DNA of 64,000 bases from Lysobacter sp. GX 14042 (GCF_021390425.1 NZ_JAJUWY010000003.1:124001-188000), one strand, 5' to 3'. Counted from the stretch's first letter, positions 26,710 to 37,146 are shown. Numbers and translations: made by a program. Notes: generated from the sequence alone by a model not told the origin.

Positions 26710-28059
26710 TTATTCACTGAGCTTGCGGATCAGCTTTTCCCAGTCCTCGCGCAGCTTGCCATCGCTCTCGCTGAGGTTGCGGATCTGCCTGCAGGCGTGC
26801 AGCACCGTGGTGTGGTCGCGCCCGGCAAAGGCATCCCCGATCTCCGGGAGGCTGTGTTCGGTCAGTTCCTTGGTCAGCGCCATTGCCACCTGTCGCGGGC
26901 GGGCCAGCGAACGGGTGCGGCGCTTTGACAGCAAGTCCTTGACCTGCAAGCCATAGTAGTCTGCCACGGTCTTTTGTATGTTGGTGATGCTGACCGCCTG
27001 CTGCTGGGCGCGCAGCAGGTCGCGCAGGGTCTCCTGGGCGAAATCGGTGGTGATCGGCTTGCCGGTGAAGTTCGCCCGCGCCGTCAGCGTGTTCAGGGCG
27101 CCCTCCAGGTCGCGTACGTTCGAGCGCATCCTCTTGGCCAGCAGGAACGCGACGTCCTCCGGAATCCGCGTCCCCCGCTCGGCGGCCTTCGACAGCACGA
27201 TCTGCGCCCGGGTCTCGAAGTCCGGTGGCTCGATCGCCACGCTCAGCCCCCAGGCCAGGCGCGATTTCAGCCGCGGCTCCAGGCCCTCCACCTCGCGCGG
27301 GTAGCGGTCGCAGGTGAGGATGATCTGCTGGCGGCTGTCGAACAGCGCGTTGAAGGTGTGGAAGAACTCCTCCTGCGTCCGGTCCTTGCCTGCGAAGAAC
27401 TGGATGTCGTCGATCAGCAGCGCATCGACCCGCTGGAACTGGCGCTTGAACGCGTCCATGTTCTTCTCCTGCAGGGCACGCATCATGGCGCTGAAGAACT
27501 GGTCGCTGCGCAGGTACATGACGCGGGCGCCGGGCGCGTTGGTGCGCATCCGGTTGCCCGCGGCGAACATCAGGTGGGTCTTGCCCAGTCCCGTGCCGCC
27601 GTAGAGCAGGAGCGGATTGTGCGCCCGGTCGCCCGGCTTGAGCGCGGCCTGCATGGCGGCCGCGCGGCCCAGCTGGTTGCTGCGGCCCTCGACGAAGTTG
27701 TCGAAGGTGTAGTGCGAATCCAGGTTGCCGTCGAACGGTTCGACCGGCGCGGGCGCGCGGGCGGCGGCACTACCGGCCGGCGGCGCCACGACCGGTGGCG
27801 GCCGGCGTGGCAGCGAACCGACTTCCAGGTTGACCGCGCCGGAGCCACCGAAGTGCGCCAGCAGTTCGCGGATCCGGTCCAGGTAGCGCTCGCGCACGTG
27901 TTCGACCACGAAGTCGTTGGGCGCGTACAGCACCATCGCGTCCGCGCGCGGGCTGGCCTGCAGCGGGCGCAACCAGGTGTGGACGTCCTCGGCCGGGAGT
28001 TCGGCTTCGAGGCGTTCCAGGCAGCGGGGCCAGGCGTCGAGGGTCGGGTTGTTGTCCAC
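26710..28059 (-). CDS. dnaA: Chromosomal replication initiator DnaA
   Basis: The 449-aa AAA+ initiator has a DnaB/DiaA-binding N-terminus (domain I, residues 1-80). A Pro/Ala-rich linker follows, then the ATPase domain with Walker A GGTGLGKT (154-161) and LLIDDIQFF as Walker B. The HTH DNA-binding domain carries the signature [14 protein letters not shown]. The start is the GTG at 28057-28059: the only in-frame ATG upstream would add over 80 unrelated residues. It heads the leftward dnaA-dnaN-recF-gyrB set. Confidence 0.97.
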   Translation of the reverse strand: MDNNPTLDAWPRCLERLEAELPAEDVHTWLRPLQASPRADAMVLYAPNDFVVEHVRERYLDRIRELLAHFGGSGAVNLEVGSLPRRPPPVVAPPAGSAAARAPAPVEPFDGNLDSHYTFDNFVEGRSNQLGRAAAMQAALKPGDRAHNPLLLYGGTGLGKTHLMFAAGNRMRTNAPGARVMYLRSDQFFSAMMRALQEKNMDAFKRQFQRVDALLIDDIQFFAGKDRTQEEFFHTFNALFDSRQQIILTCDRYPREVEGLEPRLKSRLAWGLSVAIEPPDFETRAQIVLSKAAERGTRIPEDVAFLLAKRMRSNVRDLEGALNTLTARANFTGKPITTDFAQETLRDLLRAQQQAVSITNIQKTVADYYGLQVKDLLSKRRTRSLARPRQVAMALTKELTEHSLPEIGDAFAGRDHTTVLHACRQIRNLSESDGKLREDWEKLIRKLSE

Positions 28060-28188
28060 GTGGCGGATCGTTCGGGCGCGGGTCGGCCGCACGCGCTGGC
28101 GGACAGCGGGTGCCGGACGGATGCGGGGACCAGGCAGACTATCATGGCGGCCGGTCCGGCGGCCGACCGGGGCGAGCGGATTACACGT

Positions 28189-28218
28189 TTGACCCGGGAG
28201 CCGGGGCCGGACTAGACT
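28189..28218 (+). promoter_or_regulatory. Probable promoter of rpmH-rnpA
   Basis: TTGACC (28189-28194) and TAGACT (28213-28218) are separated by 18 bp and lie about 37 bp before the rpmH start codon. This is a plausible sigma-70 promoter. Confidence 0.5.
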
Positions 28219-28254
28219 TGTCGGTCTTTCTCCGCAGAATCCAGAGCCAACGTC

Positions 28255-28395
28255 ATGGCCACCAAGCGCACCTACCAGCCCAGCAATCTCAAGCGCAAGC
28301 GCGACCACGGTTTCCGTGCGCGCATGGCGACTGCCGACGGCCGCAAGATCCTGGCCCGTCGCCGCGCCAAGGGCCGCAAGCGCCTGAGCGCCTGA
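28255..28395 (+). CDS. rpmH: 50S ribosomal protein L34
   Basis: The 46-aa, strongly basic product matches L34 throughout (start [20 protein letters not shown], end [11 protein letters not shown]). It is divergent from dnaA and immediately upstream of rnpA, the conserved origin-region arrangement. Confidence 0.98.
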   Translation: MATKRTYQPSNLKRKRDHGFRARMATADGRKILARRRAKGRKRLSA

Positions 28396-28442
28396 TCGCG
28401 GTCGTGGACCAACGGCCGCCCGGTGCCGCCGTTGCCACTTCC

Positions 28443-28907
28443 ATGACAGCGGCCCGCTTCCCGCGCTTGGCGCGGGTCCGCGCCAAGGCCGAGTACGACA
28501 GGGTATTCAAGCACGGACGACGTACCGCGTCGCCCGTTCTTGTGCTGCATGTCTACCGCGAAGACGCGTCCCCCGGCCCGCGAATGGGACTGGCGGTCTC
28601 GCGGAAAGTGGATCCGCGCGCGGTCGGCCGCAACCGCATCAAACGTGTGTTGCGCGAGACCTTCCGCCATTACCGCGACCGGTTGCCCGCCGGTGACTAT
28701 GTCCTGGTGGCCCGCACGGCTGCCCGCGACCTGCCCAATCCCGAACTCGCCGACGCGTTCCTGAAGCTGTTGCGGCGGGCCGGTGCGTTGCCCCCTACCG
28801 GCCACGCCGGCACAATGCCGACGCCGCGTCATCCGGCGCCTCCCACTTCCACCGCTCCCGTCCCGTCATCGGACGGTGGCCGAGCCTGTCCGCCTGCCCG
28901 CCCATGA
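28443..28907 (+). CDS. rnpA: Ribonuclease P protein component
   Basis: The 154-aa product is the protein subunit that helps the RNase P RNA remove 5' leaders from tRNA precursors. It shows the RnpA core: [14 protein letters not shown] and the signature [14 protein letters not shown]. The ATG at 28443 is preferred, but an in-frame GTG at 28404, nine bases after rpmH, is possible. The C-terminal 30 or so residues are a Pro-rich tail. Its stop codon overlaps the yidC start (ATGA). Confidence 0.93.
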   Translation: MTAARFPRLARVRAKAEYDRVFKHGRRTASPVLVLHVYREDASPGPRMGLAVSRKVDPRAVGRNRIKRVLRETFRHYRDRLPAGDYVLVARTAARDLPNPELADAFLKLLRRAGALPPTGHAGTMPTPRHPAPPTSTAPVPSSDGGRACPPARP

Positions 28908-30634
28908 ACCAGACCCGTGTATTCCTGATCATCGCCTGGCTGATGGTGGCGACGCTGCTGTGGATGGAGTGGAACCGGGAGCAGGCCGCCCCGCCCGCCA
29001 AGGCCCCGGTCGCCAGCGGCAGCACGGTACCGCAGGCGATCCCCGCGGTTCCGGCCGCCGACGGCAGCGTGCCGGCGGTGCCGCAGGAGTCGCCCGCGGC
29101 CGTGCCCGGGGCGGCCCCGGCGGCCTCCGCCGCGGTCCTGCCGGCGGCCACCGTGCGCACCGATGTGCTGGAGGTCGACCTGGACGGCGGCGGGATCACC
29201 CGCGCCGACCTGCTGGCCTACCCGGCCAGCAATGATCCCGAAAGCCCGCCGGTGCGCCTGTTCTCCGACGCCCCGGAGGACTACTTCGTCGCCCAGAGCG
29301 GCTGGGTGAGCAACACCGGGGCGGCGCCGACCCACGAGGCAGGCTGGGTGCTCGACCGTGCCTCGCTGCCCGCCGGCGCCGACTTCCACCTCGACGAGGG
29401 CGAGCAGCAGCTGGTGGTGCCGTTCCTGTGGCAGGGCCCGGACGGGGTGCTCATCCGCCGCAGCTATGCCTTCGAGCGCGGGCAGTACGTGGTGCAGGTC
29501 CGCGACGAGGTCATCAACCAGGGCACGCAGCCGTGGCAGGGGTTCGTCTACCGCCAGCTCGCCCGGGTGCCGCGTGGCATCCAGGCCAAGGGGCCGATGA
29601 GCCCGGAGGGCTACAGCTTCCAGGGCGCGGCCTGGTACAGCGCCGGTGACAAGTATCAGCGCCGCCCCTACGACGACTTCATCGACGACGGTCCGCTCAA
29701 CAAGCAGGTCACCGGCGGCTGGATCGCCTTCCTGCAGCACCACTTCTTCGCTGCCTGGATTCCCGGAGCCGACGACACCGCCACCTTCTCGCTGGCCACG
29801 CCCCCGGCCGACGGCGGCAGCCGCTACCTGATCCGCGAGGTCGGGCCGGGCGTGTCGGTCGCCCCGGGTGGCAGCTCGCAGACCAGCGCCCGCCTGTGGG
29901 TCGGTCCCAAGCTGTCGGAGCAGATCAACGCCCAGGCCGTGCCGGGGCTGGAGCGGGCAGTCGATTTCAGCCGCTTCAGTGTCATGGCCACGCTGGCCGG
30001 CTGGCTGTTCTGGGTGCTCGAGAAGCTCCATGGGCTGCTGGGCAACTGGGGCTGGGCGATCGTCGGCCTGGTGGTGCTGCTGAAGCTGGCGATGTACCCG
30101 CTGTCGGCCGCGCAGTACAAGTCGATGGCCAAGATGCGCCGGTTCCAGCCGCGCATCGCCCAGCTCAAGGAGCGCTACGGGGACGACAAGCAGAAGTTCC
30201 AGATGGCGATGATGGAGCTGTACAAGAAGGAGAAGATCAATCCGGTCGGTGGCTGCCTGCCGCTGCTGCTGCAGATGCCGGTGTTCCTGGCGCTGTTCTG
30301 GATGCTGTCGGAGTCCGCCGAACTGCGCCACACGCCGTGGATCCTCTGGATCAACGACCTGACCGCGCGTGATCCGTACTTCGTGCTGCCGGTCATCAAC
30401 ATGGTGCTGATGTGGGCGACCACCCAGCTCAATCCGACGCCGGGCATGGACCCGATGCAGAAGCGGATGATGCAGCTGATGCCGATGGTATTCGGGGTGA
30501 TGTTCGCCTTCTTCCCGGCTGGCCTGGTGCTGTACTGGGTGACCAACGCCGGGCTGGGCCTGCTGCAGCAGTGGTGGATGATCCGCAAGTACGGGGACAA
30601 GCCGCCAGTGGCATCGCCGCCGGCGAAGGCCTGA
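28904..30634 (+). CDS. yidC: Membrane protein insertase YidC
   Basis: The 576-aa inner-membrane protein inserts and folds membrane proteins, alone or with Sec. It has an N-terminal helix ([20 protein letters not shown]), a periplasmic beta domain (about residues 75-355) and five C-terminal helices. The helix region includes QMPVFLALFWMLSESAELRHTPW in the insertase core. The start overlaps the rnpA stop by four bases, leaving no room for yidD, which often sits between them. Confidence 0.97.
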   Translation: MNQTRVFLIIAWLMVATLLWMEWNREQAAPPAKAPVASGSTVPQAIPAVPAADGSVPAVPQESPAAVPGAAPAASAAVLPAATVRTDVLEVDLDGGGITRADLLAYPASNDPESPPVRLFSDAPEDYFVAQSGWVSNTGAAPTHEAGWVLDRASLPAGADFHLDEGEQQLVVPFLWQGPDGVLIRRSYAFERGQYVVQVRDEVINQGTQPWQGFVYRQLARVPRGIQAKGPMSPEGYSFQGAAWYSAGDKYQRRPYDDFIDDGPLNKQVTGGWIAFLQHHFFAAWIPGADDTATFSLATPPADGGSRYLIREVGPGVSVAPGGSSQTSARLWVGPKLSEQINAQAVPGLERAVDFSRFSVMATLAGWLFWVLEKLHGLLGNWGWAIVGLVVLLKLAMYPLSAAQYKSMAKMRRFQPRIAQLKERYGDDKQKFQMAMMELYKKEKINPVGGCLPLLLQMPVFLALFWMLSESAELRHTPWILWINDLTARDPYFVLPVINMVLMWATTQLNPTPGMDPMQKRMMQLMPMVFGVMFAFFPAGLVLYWVTNAGLGLLQQWWMIRKYGDKPPVASPPAKA

Positions 30635-30657
30635 CCGCCGCCCGCGCCTGACCCTGG

Positions 30658-30687
30658 AGCCCGCCTGACCGGCGGGCTTCGCTTTTT
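30658..30687 (+). terminator. Rho-independent terminator after yidC
   Basis: AGCCCGCC (30658-30665) pairs with GGCGGGCT (30671-30678) around TGACC, and TTTTT follows at 30683-30687. Confidence 0.85.
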
Positions 30688-30743
30688 CGTGCCGTTGCGC
30701 GCCTCGTGCTTGTGTACCGGACGCGTACTGCGATCATTGCCCG

Positions 30744-32117
30744 ATGGCCGACCGCGACACCATTGCCGCCATTGCCACCGCCCCGGGGACCGGCGGGGTC
30801 GGGATCGTGCGCCTGTCGGGTCCGGCGGCACGGCACGTCGGCGAACTGCTTGCCGGGCGTCGCCTGGTGCCGCGCCACGCCCACCACGCGGTGCTGCGGG
30901 ACAGTGATGGCGAGCCGATCGACGATGGCATCGTGCTGTACTTCGCCGCACCGGCCAGCTACACCGGCGAGGACGTGGTCGAGTTGCAGGGCCATGGCGG
31001 GCGTGCGGTGCTCCAGGCCCTGCTGGCACGCTGCCTGGCACTGGGCGCCCGGTTGGCCCGGCCCGGCGAGTTCAGCGAGCGCGCTTTCCTCGAGGGCCGG
31101 CTGGACCTGGCCCAGGCCGAGGCGGTCGCCGACCTGATCGCCGCCGGCGATGCCCGCGCGGCCCGTGCGGCACGGCGGACCCTGGACGGCGAGTTCTCCA
31201 CCCGGGTGGAGGCGATCGCGCAGGGGCTGCTGGAGGTGCGGATCCACGTGGAGGCGGCGATCGACTTCGCCGACGAGCCGATCGACACCCTGGGCGGCGG
31301 GCAGTTGCGCGCAAGCCTGGTCGAGCTGGACCGCCAGCTGGACGCCCTGCTGGCTGCCGCCGAGCGCGGCCGCCGGCTGCGCGAGGGCCTGCACGCGGTG
31401 ATCGTCGGGCCGCCCAACGCCGGCAAGAGTTCGCTGCTCAACGCGCTGTCGGGGAGCGAGCGCGCGATCGTCACCGACATCGCAGGCACCACCCGCGACC
31501 TGCTGCACGAGCAGGTCCATGTCGAAGGGGTCGAGCTGACCCTGGTCGACACCGCCGGGCTGCGCGAGGGAGGCGACGCGATCGAGCGCGAGGGCATGCG
31601 CCGTGCCCGCGACGAACTGGGCCGGGCGGACCTCGCCCTGGTGGTGCTGGATGCGCGCGAGCCGGATGCCGGGCTGCACGCGCTTGGGGATGCGCTGGAA
31701 CGGGTGCCGGCGAAGGTCGTGGTGCTCAACAAGGTGGACCTGCTGCCAGGCAGCGCGAGCGAGGACGCGGGAATGGCGTTCCCGGGTGCGCTTCGCTTAC
31801 CCGGGCTACGGGGTGGGGTGCCGGTGTCGGCGCGTACCGGCGAAGGACTGGAGGCGCTCCGGGCCGCGCTGGCCCGGGCGGTCACCGGGGACGATGCCGG
31901 GGACGGCGAGTTCACCGCCCGCACGCGGCACGTGGAGGCGCTGCGCGAGGCCGCCGGCCAGCTTTCGGCGGCGCGCGGATGGCTCGCGACCGAGCAGCTC
32001 GAACTGGTCGCCGAAGCCCTGCGCCTGGCGCATGACGCCCTGGGGACGATCACCGGGCGGGTCGATGCCGATACCCTGCTGGGGCACATTTTTTCCAGCT
32101 TCTGCATCGGCAAATGA
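30744..32117 (+). CDS. mnmE: tRNA-modifying GTPase MnmE
   Basis: With MnmG this enzyme installs the carboxymethylaminomethyl group on U34 of certain tRNAs. The 457-aa product has an N-terminal formyl-folate-binding domain, a helical domain and an inserted G domain. G1 is [10 protein letters not shown]3 DTAGLR and G4 NKVD, and the invariant C-terminal end is FCIGK. Between G4 and the SARTGEG segment it is about 11 residues longer than E. coli MnmE. That extra stretch is encoded by a REP-like palindrome (31781-31805). Confidence 0.96.
   Translation: MADRDTIAAIATAPGTGGVGIVRLSGPAARHVGELLAGRRLVPRHAHHAVLRDSDGEPIDDGIVLYFAAPASYTGEDVVELQGHGGRAVLQALLARCLALGARLARPGEFSERAFLEGRLDLAQAEAVADLIAAGDARAARAARRTLDGEFSTRVEAIAQGLLEVRIHVEAAIDFADEPIDTLGGGQLRASLVELDRQLDALLAAAERGRRLREGLHAVIVGPPNAGKSSLLNALSGSERAIVTDIAGTTRDLLHEQVHVEGVELTLVDTAGLREGGDAIEREGMRRARDELGRADLALVVLDAREPDAGLHALGDALERVPAKVVVLNKVDLLPGSASEDAGMAFPGALRLPGLRGGVPVSARTGEGLEALRAALARAVTGDDAGDGEFTARTRHVEALREAAGQLSAARGWLATEQLELVAEALRLAHDALGTITGRVDADTLLGHIFSSFCIGK
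31781..31805. repeat. REP-like palindrome inside mnmE
   Basis: CCCGGGT (31781-31787) and ACCCGGG (31799-31805) flank GCG-CTT-CGC-TT, giving a double-stepped hairpin. The sequence resembles a dispersed element usually found between genes in Xanthomonadaceae and pseudomonads. Here it is read in frame as [10 protein letters not shown]. Confidence 0.6.
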
Positions 32118-32227
32118 GGCGCCGGTCGCGTTCCCGGACGCCTTAGCCACTATCATCCGGGCTGCGGCCCCCCGGGAGGGGGAGGGACGCGATGGCCTGG
32201 ATCAGGTCGCACAAGGGGGAACATCAG

Positions 32228-33286
32228 ATGAGCAACACAGACATTCAGGCGTGCCCGCGCGCGTCCGGCTCGACGGGCGTACTGGCCCGGCTGACGCTTG
32301 TCGCCGCGCTCGGCGTGGCGCTGGCCGCCTGCGGCGGCGCCGACGAGCCGACGGCCGCACCGTCGACGCCGCCGGCCCCGGCTGCCGCCACGGCAGCACA
32401 GGGCAGTGACGAGGCCGCCGCCGCCGCGGCCCAGGCCGAAGGAACCCTGGCCGCAATGGGCGCCGACGAGCTGCGCACCGCCGCGCGGGCGGCCTACTCC
32501 GAAAACCGCCTGTACGCGCCGGCGGGCGACAACGCCGTGGAGTACTTCCTTGCCCTGCGCGGGAAGTCGCCCGGCGATGCGTCGGCGTCCAGCGCGCTGA
32601 CCGACCTGCTGCCGATGACGGTGATCGCCACCGAGCAGAGCCTGGCGCGCGAAGACTTTGAGGAGGGCGAGCGGCTGATCGCCCTGCTCGGCCGCGTCGA
32701 CGCCTCGCACCCGGCGCTGGAGCGCCTGCGGCACTCGGTCGAGACCGGCAAGCGCGACATGGCCAACCGGCTGGCACGTGAGCAGGTCAGCGCGGAGGAG
32801 CAGGCGCGCCGCCAGGCGGAGCTGGAGCGCCAGCGCGCCGCCGAACAGCAACGCCAGCAGGAGGCGGCCGCCCGCGAACTGGCCGAACAGCAATCCGCCG
32901 CGGAGCAGGAAGAGGCCGCCGCCGCCGCGCGGGCGGCCGCGGCGCAGCGTGAGCAGGAGGCGGCCGAACGACTCGCCGCCGAGCAGCGTGCCGCCGAGCA
33001 GCGCCGTGCCGAGGCCCAGCGTCGCCCGACCGCGGCGGACCTGAGGCCGCTGTCGACGCCGGCACCGGAATACCCGCGTACCGCGCTGCGTACCGGCCAG
33101 TCGGGGGAGGTGGAAGTCGAGATCACCATCGGCACGGACGGTGCAGTGAGCGCGGCGCGGGTGATCCGTGCCGACCCGGCCCGCGTATTCGACCGCGCCG
33201 CGCTGTCGGCGGTGGAGCGCTGGCGCTTCCAGCCGCTGTCGGAACCGGTCACTGCGCGGCGCACGATCGCCTTCAGTCCCGACTAG
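32228..33286 (+). CDS. Lipoprotein with coiled coil and C-terminal TonB domain
   Basis: The 352-aa product has a signal peptide ending in a lipobox (ALAAC, Cys about 38). An Ala-rich segment follows, then a long Glu/Gln/Arg/Ala coiled coil (about residues 185-275) and a C-terminal TonB-type domain (about 280-352: STPAPEYPRTALRTGQSGEVEVEI, VERWRFQPL). It may be an accessory transducer or a TolA-like envelope linker. Lipid anchoring in place of a membrane helix is unusual for TonB proteins. An in-frame ATG at 32192 with a strong GGGAGG is an alternative start. Confidence 0.75.
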   Translation: MSNTDIQACPRASGSTGVLARLTLVAALGVALAACGGADEPTAAPSTPPAPAAATAAQGSDEAAAAAAQAEGTLAAMGADELRTAARAAYSENRLYAPAGDNAVEYFLALRGKSPGDASASSALTDLLPMTVIATEQSLAREDFEEGERLIALLGRVDASHPALERLRHSVETGKRDMANRLAREQVSAEEQARRQAELERQRAAEQQRQQEAAARELAEQQSAAEQEEAAAAARAAAAQREQEAAERLAAEQRAAEQRRAEAQRRPTAADLRPLSTPAPEYPRTALRTGQSGEVEVEITIGTDGAVSAARVIRADPARVFDRAALSAVERWRFQPLSEPVTARRTIAFSPD

Positions 33287-33310
33287 GCGGCCGGCCGCCG
33301 ATGGCACAAG

Positions 33311-33340
33311 GAAAAGGCCCGGTACGCACCGGGCCTTTTC
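33311..33340. terminator. Bidirectional terminator after the TonB-domain gene
   Basis: GAAAAGGCCCGGT (33311-33323) and ACCGGGCCTTTTC (33328-33340) form a perfect 13-bp stem with an ACGC loop, A/T-rich at both ends. It serves both convergent genes. Confidence 0.88.
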
Positions 33341-33365
33341 CGTTTTCCCCGCGGGGTATCCCCCG

Positions 33366-34555
33366 TCAGGCCGAGATCGCCAGCTTCTCGCGGTGGTACA
33401 GCCGTCCGGCGGCAAGCCACAGCAGCAGCGCCAGTCCAAGGCCCGCGCCCAGGTAGATCGCCCATTGCTGGGCGCTGATGGCGTCGCTGCGGACCAGTGC
33501 CATGATCATCTGGTTCTGGGCCAGGAACGGCACCGCGAACTGCCACGGCTCTTCCTTGACCGGATTGATCAGCAGGATCAGCGTCGGGATGATCGGCAGC
33601 AGCATGAGCACGCTCATGTAGCTCTGGGCTTCCTTGACCGATTTCACGCTGGCCGCGATCAGGGTCAGCAGCGTGGTGCCGATCAGGACCATCACCAGCA
33701 GCACCAGCAGCAGCTGCGCCATCACCGGCCAGCTCACGTCCACCTGGGCCAGCGGCCCGGGCGCGAACATGAAGCTGAGCTTGAAGGCCAGCAGGATCAA
33801 CAGCAGGCTGAGCATGCCGAAGGCGCAGGCGGCGACGATCTTCCCGCTCATGATCGCGCTGCGCGGGGCCGGCGTGGCCAGCAGCGGTTCCAGCGACTGC
33901 CGCTCGCGCTCGCCGGCGGTGACGTCGATCACCAGGTAGGCCCCGCCCAGGAATGCCGACAGGATCAGCAGGTAGGGCAGGAAGGCAAGCATCATCCCGC
34001 GCTTGGCCTCCGGGGTCGCGACATCGCGGTTGGCGGCGGTGACCGGCGCGGTGGCCACCGGGCTGATGCCCCGGGTCATCAGCCGCAGCACCCCCACCGT
34101 GCCGGCGTATTCCTCGATCGCCGCGCGCACCCGGCTGACCGGGATCGACGAGTCGCTGCGCGAGCTGTCGTGCACCAGTTCCACCCGCGCATTGCGCCCG
34201 GCGCGCCACGCCTCCGGGTAGCTGGCGTCGATCACCAGCACGACGTCGTGTTCCTGGTCGCGGATGACCGCCTCGGCGTCCTGCGGTGCCGGCAGGATCT
34301 CGATGTTCCGGCTGCGCAGGTGGTTGACCAGGTTGGGCGCGTGGTCGGCGCCCACCACCGGCAACTCCAGGGTCGATTCCAGCTGGGTGCGCATGCGCTT
34401 TTCCATCATCCCGCCCATGCCCAGGATCAACGCCGGCAGCAGGATCGGTCCCATCAGCAGGCCCAGCAACACGGTCCGGCGGTCGCGGAACAGGTCCAGG
34501 AGTTCCTTGCGGGCGACCGACAGGATCGTGCCCATCGCATTGATGCGTGGCGTGT

Positions 34556-34559
<4 letters not shown>
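33366..34559 (-). CDS. ABC transporter permease, NatB-like
   Basis: The 397-aa inner-membrane protein has one N-terminal helix (about residues 28-50), a large periplasmic loop (about 55-185) and five to six C-terminal helices. The segment TAGERERQSLEPLLATPAPRSAIMSGK is typical of ABC-2/NatB-type exporters. Its ATG overlaps the stop of the ATPase gene (ATGA), so the two are translationally coupled. The substrate is unknown; Na+ export is the prototype function. Confidence 0.87.
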
Positions 34560-35302
<743 letters not shown>

Positions 35303-35303
35303 C

Positions 35304-36836
35304 TCAGGGCTCCCAGCCGTAGGTGCCGGCGAAGGGCGGCACCGGTTGCAGGCGGTCCAGGCACGAGGCGTCCAGCGCCCCGGCGTCGGCGGACTCGATG
35401 AACTGCGCGGCCAGCGTCGGCATGCAGCCGGCCGGCAGCACGTTGTGGCCCTGCCCGGGCAGCACCAGGTGGCGGCCGTTGGGCAGGTGTTCGACCACCG
35501 CATCGCCGTAGCGGGCCGGGGTGACCGGATCGAACTCGCCGCTGATCGCCAGCAGCGGCACATCGGTGGCCAGCGGCTCGCGGAAGGCGGGTACGCGCTC
35601 GCCGCGCGGCCAGGCCTCGCACTGGGCGCGGGTGAAGTCGAGCAGTTCGGTGCCCATCACCGTCCCGGCATCGCCGTCCCCGGCCGCCATGTCCGGGTAG
35701 TCCTCGGTGCAGGTGACCGACAGCTGCATGCCGTGGGCGATCTGCCCGCCCAGGTCGGTCATCAGCATCTGCGCCTGGGCCATCAGCGACTGGTAGCGGC
35801 CACCGGCCGCCTCGTGCAGCAGCAACGGCAGGGTCGCGGTCGCCGCCGGCTGGTAGGCGTACATGCGCAGAAGCGCGGCAAGGTGGCCGTAGGTCGGCGT
35901 GTCGCGGGTCCATTCGCCGGTGACCGGGTCGCGGTAGTCGACCGCGTCAAGGCCACCGGCCTCCAGCTGGCCGCGGACCTTCGCCAGGTTGGCCGCCGGG
36001 TCGCCCAGGTTGCCGGCGCATGCGGCGTCCTCGCGGCAGCGCTCGAACAGGCGCTCGAGCGCGGCCTCCAGGTTGGCGGCGTGCTCGTTGCCCAGTGGCA
36101 GTGCGTTGGGGACCACCGAGTCCAGCAGGACGGTCCGGGTGTGCTCCGGCCAGGCGGCCGCGTACTGCTGCGCGACCCGGGTGCCGTAGGAGATCCCGAC
36201 CAGGTTCAGCTGTGGCGCGCCGATGAGCGCCCTGACCTGCTCCAGGTCGCGGACGTGGTCGGCGGTGCCGTAGAAGCGCAGGTCCGCGTGGGTCGCCAAC
36301 TGGTCTCGGCAGCGTTCGGCGAAGGCGCGGGCGGCCTCGACGGTGTGCTCGTCGGGGTCGCTGAAGGCGGTGTTGCCGTCCTCGTCATGGCAGGCGAGCA
36401 GGTTCGAGCCGCCGGTGCCGCGCGCATCCACCAGCAGCACGTGGCGGTTGCGCCGGATGTCGCCGAACGCCGCGTGCAGCATCGGATAGCTCTGCAGCGC
36501 CGACTGCCCGGGTCCGCCGGCGATCATCACCACCGGATCGGGCTGCGCGTCGCCGGAGGACTCGATCCAGGCCACCGCGAGCTCGATCGCGCGCCCGTCA
36601 GGGTCAGCACGGTTCTCGGGCACGCTGACCTTGGCGCAGCGGGCCTCGACCGCACTGCCGAGGGGTGCGCTGAGCGAACACGGCTCGAAGGCAATGTCAC
36701 CGTAGTACACGCCACCATCGGTGGTGACCTCTGGCCCTCTGGGCTCCGGTGCGGCGGCCTGGCACCCGGCCAGCACCACGGCAGCGGCCACGACGAGCAA
36801 AGCCGCGGGCCGGGGCAGGGAAACGACAGGTCTCAT
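35304..36836 (-). CDS. Tripeptidyl-aminopeptidase-type alpha/beta hydrolase lipoprotein
   Basis: The 510-aa product has a lipobox (VLAGC, Cys25), an alpha/beta-hydrolase fold and a C-terminal TAP-like domain. Catalytic elements are Ser216 in GISYGTR, the Asp in SGEFDPVTP and the His in GQGHNVLP; the oxyanion segment is IAGGPGQSA. Such enzymes release N-terminal peptides in the periplasm. The ATG at 36834-36836 has GAGGA six bases before it. A GntR-type operator sits in its promoter, matching the one in front of the distant YtrA-type gene. Confidence 0.92.
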   Translation of the reverse strand: MRPVVSLPRPAALLVVAAAVVLAGCQAAAPEPRGPEVTTDGGVYYGDIAFEPCSLSAPLGSAVEARCAKVSVPENRADPDGRAIELAVAWIESSGDAQPDPVVMIAGGPGQSALQSYPMLHAAFGDIRRNRHVLLVDARGTGGSNLLACHDEDGNTAFSDPDEHTVEAARAFAERCRDQLATHADLRFYGTADHVRDLEQVRALIGAPQLNLVGISYGTRVAQQYAAAWPEHTRTVLLDSVVPNALPLGNEHAANLEAALERLFERCREDAACAGNLGDPAANLAKVRGQLEAGGLDAVDYRDPVTGEWTRDTPTYGHLAALLRMYAYQPAATATLPLLLHEAAGGRYQSLMAQAQMLMTDLGGQIAHGMQLSVTCTEDYPDMAAGDGDAGTVMGTELLDFTRAQCEAWPRGERVPAFREPLATDVPLLAISGEFDPVTPARYGDAVVEHLPNGRHLVLPGQGHNVLPAGCMPTLAAQFIESADAGALDASCLDRLQPVPPFAGTYGWEP

Positions 36837-36901
36837 CTGGAGTCCTCTGCAGGAGAGTGAAAGAAGCGCCCGGCTTCGCAGCCACGCGATACACCGGACA
36901 T
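36835..36901 (-). other. Possible leaderless 22-codon upstream ORF
   Basis: An ATG at 36899-36901 directly follows the operator and would sit near the transcription start. It opens a 22-codon frame (MSGVSRGCEAGRF...) whose TGA at 36833-36835 overlaps the ATG of the aminopeptidase gene. It could couple translation of the main gene or be chance. No homologue is known to me. The span given excludes the last two bases of the stop codon. Confidence 0.3.
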
Positions 36902-36923
36902 GTGTATTAATAAACCAATACAC
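36902..36923. promoter_or_regulatory. YtrA-type operator in the aminopeptidase promoter
   Basis: GTGTATT-N8-AATACAC is a 7-bp inverted repeat, 20 of 22 bases identical to the complement of the site at 46994-47015. A minus-strand -35 (TTGACA, 36934-36929) lies just upstream and the -10 region (ATTAAT) falls inside the operator, so binding would block the promoter. Confidence 0.7.
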
Positions 36924-36944
36924 ACGGCTGTCAATGGCCGTGCG

Positions 36945-37145
36945 TCACTGCGGCTCGTCATACAGGAAGATCGTCTCGATCGGCTCGGCGAACAGCCGCG
37001 CGATTCGGAAGGCCAAGGGCAGGCTTGGATCGTACTTGCCGGTCTCGATGGCGTTCACGGTCTGCCGGGAGACCTCCAGCCGCTCGGCAAGGGCGGCTTG
37101 CGACCATCCCGCGGCCTCGCGGAGATCGCGTACCCGGCTGCGCAT
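36945..37145 (-). CDS. XRE family HTH regulator, small
   Basis: The 66-aa product is little more than an HTH of the Cro/CI type (WSQAALAERLEVSRQTVNAIETGKYDPSL) followed by a short tail (FAEPIETIFLYDEPQ), the pattern of the YozG-like group. It starts one base after the stop of the upstream membrane-protein gene, so the two form an operon. It probably represses that operon through the two palindromes at 37556-37617. Confidence 0.9.
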   Translation of the reverse strand: MRSRVRDLREAAGWSQAALAERLEVSRQTVNAIETGKYDPSLPLAFRIARLFAEPIETIFLYDEPQ

Positions 37146-37146
37146 T

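Noticed and set aside
28060-28254. rpmH-dnaA spacer as the origin
   Set aside because: No DnaA-box-like 9-mers or AT-rich patch were found; the dnaA-dnaN spacer has both.
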